Assembly (NCBI GenBank): GCA_012295275.1
Contig: CM022676.1
Span: 6,647,219-6,669,718 of the forward strand
Reading direction: 5' to 3'
DNA length: 22,500 nucleotides
Source: Chrysomallon squamiferum
Lineage: Eukaryota > Mollusca > Gastropoda > Neomphalida > Peltospiridae
The notes below the pieces were generated by a model, which saw only the letters and a list, made by a program, of their open reading frames with translations, did no database searches and was not told where the DNA came from. A program made the position numbers and the translations under genes. Below are positions 18,271 to 22,500 of this stretch, in pieces; position 1 is the stretch's first letter, and every line of letters starts with the position of its first letter.

Positions 18271-19140
18271 CTGGAACTTTTAATCATATACACCGGTAGA
18301 AGAATTTTAATCACACAGATTACCTTTTATTGAATTCTGTGTAAAGTTAGGTTGTTTTGTTGGTGTTCAGGAGAGGAGTTCGTGTGAATTTTTCAGTTGT
18401 TCTAAAGGAAATTTGTTTTCGGAGTGTTTGTTTTATTCTTTGGAAATAACTGGAGAACAAAGGTTTTTGTGTTAAGATTGTAAGAGAATAATTTTTATCT
18501 AAGATTTTTAAAATTAAATAATTTCTGAATGTTTTAGGTTTTAATTGGAACTGTTGTGAATTAATTTAATTAAACTGTAATAAATATTAATATTTTATTT
18601 TTTTTTTTAAATCTTTGGAATAGTGATAATAAAAATTAATTTCTTTTTCTTTTTTTTTTTTAATTGTACATTAAAATTTCTTCTAATATGAATTAATTAA
18701 TTTAAAATGAAATGTCTTTTATTATTTGGGGTAAAGAATGAATTTTCTTATTATTCATGTTTCTTAGTGTAAAATATTCTTTAGAATAGGAGGATTTGTC
18801 TCTTAAATCTGTTATTTGTTTCACACTTTTTACTACTTTTTATATAATTTTAATTCTACTAAAAAATTTCATGGATTAAAAATTTATCATTCAATACTTT
18901 TGACCTTTGAATTAACAAAAATAAAATCTTTTGCATTCAGATTTTATTTTTTAAGATTCTACTTGTTATATTCACAGATTAATAATTAATCCATTATCAC
19001 AAAACTTTTTAACCTTTGAAATAATGAAAATTTAATATTTTTAAAAGCTACTTTAATATATATATATATATATAAAAATATATAATTTTTTCCTTTTTTA
19101 AAAAGAATTGTAATTTAAATTTCAAGCAGTTTATTTAATC
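18271..19140. other. AT-rich spacer, no gene seen
   Basis: 18290-18490 is moderately complex; 18490-19140 is very AT-rich with T runs near 18600 and 18650 and (TA)n at about 19056-19074. No frame or RNA gene is supported. Confidence 0.5.
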
Positions 19141-19155
19141 TTTCATCCAGTTACC

Positions 19156-19213
19156 ATTTGCATTAATTATCAAAAATTCCTTTATATAAAGCTTGCAAAT
19201 TATCCAGGAATGG
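19156..19213 (+). promoter_or_regulatory. Candidate TATA promoter with octamer motif
   Basis: An exact octamer ATTTGCAT (19156-19163) and a second octamer-like TTGCAAAT (19193-19200, inverted) flank TATATAAA (19183-19190). The expected start of transcription about 30 bp past the TATA box would fall near 19213, some 143 nt before the ATG at 19356. Octamers are bound by POU-domain factors. AT-rich DNA makes TATA-like words common, so the call depends on its position before the exon. Confidence 0.3.
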
Positions 19214-19355
19214 GTAGAACTTTAAATGGATGCTGGAATACATGTAACAAAGGAATATATAGAGTGATGGGAAGTTTTGTCTGTTCTGAATTGTGGATTT
19301 AACATTTATCGCGAGGTTCCAGAATTTGGAATTTAGTTTTGAAATTCAGTAGAAA

Positions 19356-19423
19356 ATGGGTGCCAAACTTGCAAAGCTTGGAGAGTTTATTGAAAGTAAA
19401 CAAAGAAGAACAAACAGTTCAGG
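19356..19423 (+). CDS. Candidate first coding exon of an unidentified, possibly N-myristoylated protein (5' partial gene)
   Basis: This is the best coding candidate in the window; I do not recognise the protein. The exon encodes 22 full codons, starting MGAKLAKLGEF and ending ESKQRRTNSS, plus one base (phase 1). The ATG has a strong context (AAAATGG, A at -3 and G at +4). An in-frame TAG lies two codons upstream, so this is the first possible start. A 5' splice site follows directly (CAG|GTAGAT, donor at 19423); without splicing the frame ends at TAG 19431-19433 after 25 codons. The start GAKLAK fits the N-myristoylation pattern (Gly2, small residue at 6, Lys at 7), which would suggest membrane attachment, and KQRR is a basic cluster. 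Codon composition is more balanced than the flanking AT-rich DNA. A possible promoter lies at 19156-19213. No downstream exon is recognisable before the window ends. It may be a chance 25-codon frame. Confidence 0.35.
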
Positions 19424-19565
19424 TAGATTATAGATAAATATTAGAAAAAAACTTGTGTATTGTTTTGTGTTTCAGTGTTTTTTTTAGTATGTTATATGTG
19501 TATATGTTTAATATTCTGTTTTATATATTTCTTCAAAGTGTTTTGTTTGGGTGTTTGAATGTGTG

Positions 19566-19568
<3 letters not shown>

Positions 19569-19630
<62 letters not shown>
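19569..19630. repeat. (GA)n microsatellite, 62 bp
   Basis: Uninterrupted (GA)n of 31 units. If the candidate exon is real, this lies in its first intron. Confidence 0.98.
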
Positions 19631-19632
<2 letters not shown>

Positions 19633-19636
19633 TAAG

Positions 19637-19850
19637 ATGTGTATGTATGTGTGTGAATATTTATGTATATATGTATGTGTGTATGTATGTTTGTGTGTGT
19701 GTATGTATATATGTATATTTATATATATATGTACATATATGTGTGTGTATGATAATACGTGTGTATATGTGTGTGTGTATATATATATATATGTATGTAT
19801 GTGTGTATATATATTTATGTTTGTATGGCTGTATGTGTATATTTATTGTG
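19637..19850. repeat. TATG/TGTA-type degenerate microsatellite
   Basis: Mixed (TG)n, (TATG)n and (TA)n. It gives overlapping open frames on both strands (about 89-104 codons) rich in Tyr, Cys, Val, Ile and Thr, which are repeat artefacts. Confidence 0.95.
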
Positions 19851-19914
19851 TATTTGTCAGAATAATGCATGAAATTCAGATATATAACAGACCTCATATA
19901 TTGTTTTTTAACTA

Positions 19915-20660
19915 GTATCTTGGGTATCATAATCCACTTCTGTCACAGTTCAAAGTTTTGTTTTAGAAGTTTTATTAGGTCTAGTTATAACAGAATCTCT
20001 GGTGCATCATACAACATTTTCATGAGTATGTCTGGGCATCATCTACTACTTCTGCAGTAATTTAAAGTTTTGTTTTGTGAGTCAGAATCTCTGGTGTATT
20101 GTATCATGTTTTCATCAGTCCAGTACAATGACTGGGTATCATCTACTTCTATCACAGTTCAAAGCTTTACTTTAGATGCCATAATACCTCTAGTTATAAC
20201 AGAAATCTCTGGTGTGTTGTGTCATGATTTCGTCAGTCCAGTACAATGCCTGTGAATCATCTACTTCTTCCATAGGTCAAATTATTTTGTTTTCTAAGTC
20301 ATATTACACATAGTTATAGTAGAATCTTGCTTGTATCATATCTAATTTTCATCACCAGTTCAATATCATGAAATCCTGGTATATAATGTTCTTTACATTG
20401 ACTTTATATCATCTAGTTCTACCATAGTTCAAAGTTTTGTTTTAGAAGTTGTAATATCTCTAGTTATAACAGAAATCTCTGGTGTATTGTGTCATGTTTT
20501 CATCAGTCCAGTACAATGCCTGTGAATCATCTAGTTCTACCATAGTTCAAAGTTTTGTTTTAGAAGTTATAATACATCTAGTTATAACAGAAATCTCTCA
20601 TATTGTGTCATATTGTCTGGGTATCATCTACTTCTTCCATTGCTCAAAGTGTTACTGTTA
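19915..20660. repeat. Tandem repeat, unit about 95-120 bp, about seven copies
   Basis: CACAGTTCAAAGTTTTGTTT-type anchors lie at about 19949, 20061, 20159, 20276, 20428, 20547 and 20643. Each unit continues TAGAAGTTATAATACCTC, TAGTTATAACAGAAATCTC, TGGTGTATTGTGTCATG, TTTCATCAGTCCAGTAC and TGGGTATCATCTACTTC. One unit is about 152 bp long because part of the sequence is duplicated. The short frames within it are repeat translation. Confidence 0.85.
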
Positions 20661-21309
20661 GTTTATTGTACCTGCATTAGAAGTGAAAAGGTGTTTTGAT
20701 ATATATATATATATATATATAATGATTAAATTAGTTTGTTATGTAATAGTGTGTATGTATAAAAGATTGATGTATTATAGAATATAACATAATATTAAAT
20801 GAACATATGATTGAACATAAAGTTGGTTATAATGGGAAATAATGAGAAAATATATTCAGAAGATAATAAAAAAAATAATAATGTTAGGTACTTGAAAATA
20901 TCAATAATGTAAAAATAATAACATAAATAGTAATGGCAGTAGTAGCAGTAGTAGTAATATAAAATAAGGAATTTATGAAAAAAAGAAAAAAGACTCCATG
21001 AAAACAAGAGTTCAGTAAACAAAACAAATGTTAAATATTCTGTTTACTAAAGCCATCTCTTCTCTGATATTTACACACATCATTAAACCCTTACTGACTG
21101 TTTTATTTGTTATGTAACAGGTACATTAATACCTCTAACGATTACTGCTTAACCTTTGCCACACACATTTTCACACCAAATAGCAATTACTGTTGTAATC
21201 TATATCACAAAAGTTCACACCAAGTAGCTATTATACGCTATAATCCATATCACAAAATAACAAAGCTTTGACATGAGAATCAATTAATACTCTTTGACTG
21301 GTTACGAAG
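20661..21309. other. Spacer with (TA)n and a 44-bp duplication; no gene
   Basis: (TA)n at 20699-20720; AT-rich DNA with GTAGTA words near 20935-20960. CACACCAAATAGC at 21172 recurs 44 bp later as CACACCAAGTAGC, followed by similar TAATCYATATCACAAAA blocks. Nothing else is supported. Confidence 0.6.
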
Positions 21310-22500
21310 AAGATCCATTGATATTTCTGTGGTTAGATTCAGTGGTGAGATAGATATCAAAGCCACGACAAATTAACTTGTACCTTAACTTAACTTGTGT
21401 AGTATGTTTGTATGAATATATTTACTGGCAAGATAGATATATATAAAAAAATAATAATTAATTTGTATTTTTAACTTATGATGTATATTTTACTGGCAAG
21501 ATAAATATTAAAAAAAACATAAAAAATTAATTTGTATTTTTCTTTATGTATTATGATAAAAAAACAAAAAAATGTTTGTATCTTGTGAATAAATTTACTG
21601 GCAAGATAAATATTAAAAAAACACATAAAAATTAATTTTTATATTAAAAAAACATAAAAATTAATTTGTATCTTAACTTATGATGTATGTTTTACTGGCA
21701 AGATAAATATTAAAAAAACATAAAAAATTAACTTGTATCTTAACTTACGATGTATGTTTGTATGAATAGATTTAGTGGTAACACAGATGTGAAAGCCAAA
21801 ACAAATTCGTTTGAAACTTGACCTATGATGCAGTGTTAATTTTATATGGATAGATTTAATGACAGGATATATATATATATATATATTAAAACCATAACAA
21901 ATCCATTTTAAACTTGCCGTATGTTGAGAGATTTGTGTCACGACAGATGTTAAGGACATAAGAAATCCACTTGAACCTTGGCTTTTGATGATAAATTTCT
22001 TTTGATAGATTCAGAGGAAAGACAGAGATATAAAAGCCATGACAAATTAACTTGAACCTTAAACTGTGATGTAGGTTTGTTTGGATAGATTTAAAGGCAC
22101 AATAGAAAAAAAAAAAAAAAAAAAAAAAATGACCTTGAACCTTCACTTATGATGAAGGTTTGTATGGATAGATCCAGTAGCAAGATAGATATTAAAGCCA
22201 TAACAAATTCTCTTGAACCTTTGACTTATTTTTCTAATAATTCAGTGACAATATAGATATTAACATCAGTGATATATTTGCTTTCTCCTTGATATATGAT
22301 ATGTCTGAATGGAGCCAATTTGGTTGTGGATAAATTTAGTGGAAACATAAAAGATTTATGTCCATTTATGTTCTTAAATCTTTATGTATTCTATGAAGTA
22401 AGTGGTACGATAAATATTTATTCCATGAAATATGTTCTTTAATTTTTTTTATTTTCTAAATAAGTTAGTGGTGACATAAACATGAAAGCCCATGAATATG
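21310..22500. repeat. Tandem repeat, unit about 70-100 bp, about 14 copies, running off the window
   Basis: Anchors of the type GATTTAGTGGCAAGATAGAT appear near 21341, 21424, 21492, 21597, 21697, 21773, 21860, 22010, 22090, 22175, 22245, 22335, 22400 and 22475. The fuller unit continues ATTAAAGCCATAACAAATT, AACTTGAACCTTAACTTATG and ATGTATGTTTGTATGGATA. (AT)n at about 21867-21886 and a poly-A of 24 at 22106-22129 have grown inside individual units. Minus-strand frames of 86-93 codons are repeat translation. Confidence 0.85.

Noticed and set aside
19551-19930. Overlapping frames on both strands rich in Tyr, Cys, Val and His
   Set aside because: They translate (GA)n and TATG-type microsatellites.
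21678-22146. Minus-strand frames of 86-93 codons with repeated FKRICFGFHI-like words
   Set aside because: The periodic peptide follows the 88-bp DNA repeat; frames are interrupted by poly-A and (AT)n growth within units.

Overview
This is AT-rich animal nuclear DNA with no dense coding content. I found no prokaryotic gene layout, no recognisable transposase or reverse transcriptase, no RNA gene and no CRISPR array. Long (GA)n/(CT)n, (TA)n, (CA)n, (AAT)n and (CAG)n microsatellites occur together with many old, diverged minisatellites and short terminal-inverted-repeat elements. This mix resembles intergenic or intronic DNA of a mollusc, most likely a cephalopod such as octopus. That assignment is an inference from texture only; no diagnostic gene was recognised.

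Layout. 0.2-1.3 kb: three short tandem families (122-131, 42 and 67 bp). 1.46-1.64 kb: a 178-bp element ending in TTAA with CCTTT-type inverted ends (piggyBac-like MITE candidate). 2.57-3.44 kb: a diverged minisatellite carrying eight AGGTCA motifs. 3.6-4.03 kb: a possible last exon or 3'UTR ending in a good polyadenylation signal (4017-4022). 4.10-4.42 kb: a TIR element with pogo/Tigger-like ends. 4.67-7.24 kb: arrays of about 105, 51 and 180 bp. 7.3-10.3 kb: the most structured part, with a 145-bp inverted repeat pair (7985-8130 and 9711-9853), two separate 31-bp arrays of one sequence family, and dispersed GGTTGGAATGG-type copies. 10.7-13.5 kb: arrays of 56 and 19 bp, a long (CT)n tract, and a triplet block with a CAG tract. 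13.7-17.1 kb: long (GA)n tracts, a 24-bp array carrying AP-1-type motifs, and a 115-bp array. 17.1-17.35 kb: a short island of higher GC and CpG. 17.4-18.3 kb: 20- and 32-bp arrays. 19.15-19.43 kb: the best gene candidate, a TATA-type promoter followed by a short first coding exon with a good start context and splice donor. 19.9-20.7 and 21.3-22.5 kb: arrays of about 115 and 88 bp, the last running off the window.

Genes. The only coding call I support is the small 5' exon at 19356-19423 (+), encoding an N-terminus that fits an N-myristoylation signal; the protein is not identified. If both gene ends are real, the window spans the 3' end of one plus-strand gene (about 4.03 kb), a repeat-rich interval of about 15 kb, and the start of another plus-strand gene (about 19.2 kb). 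It could equally be one large intron or intergenic region. All long open frames in the window are translations of tandem repeats or low-complexity DNA.
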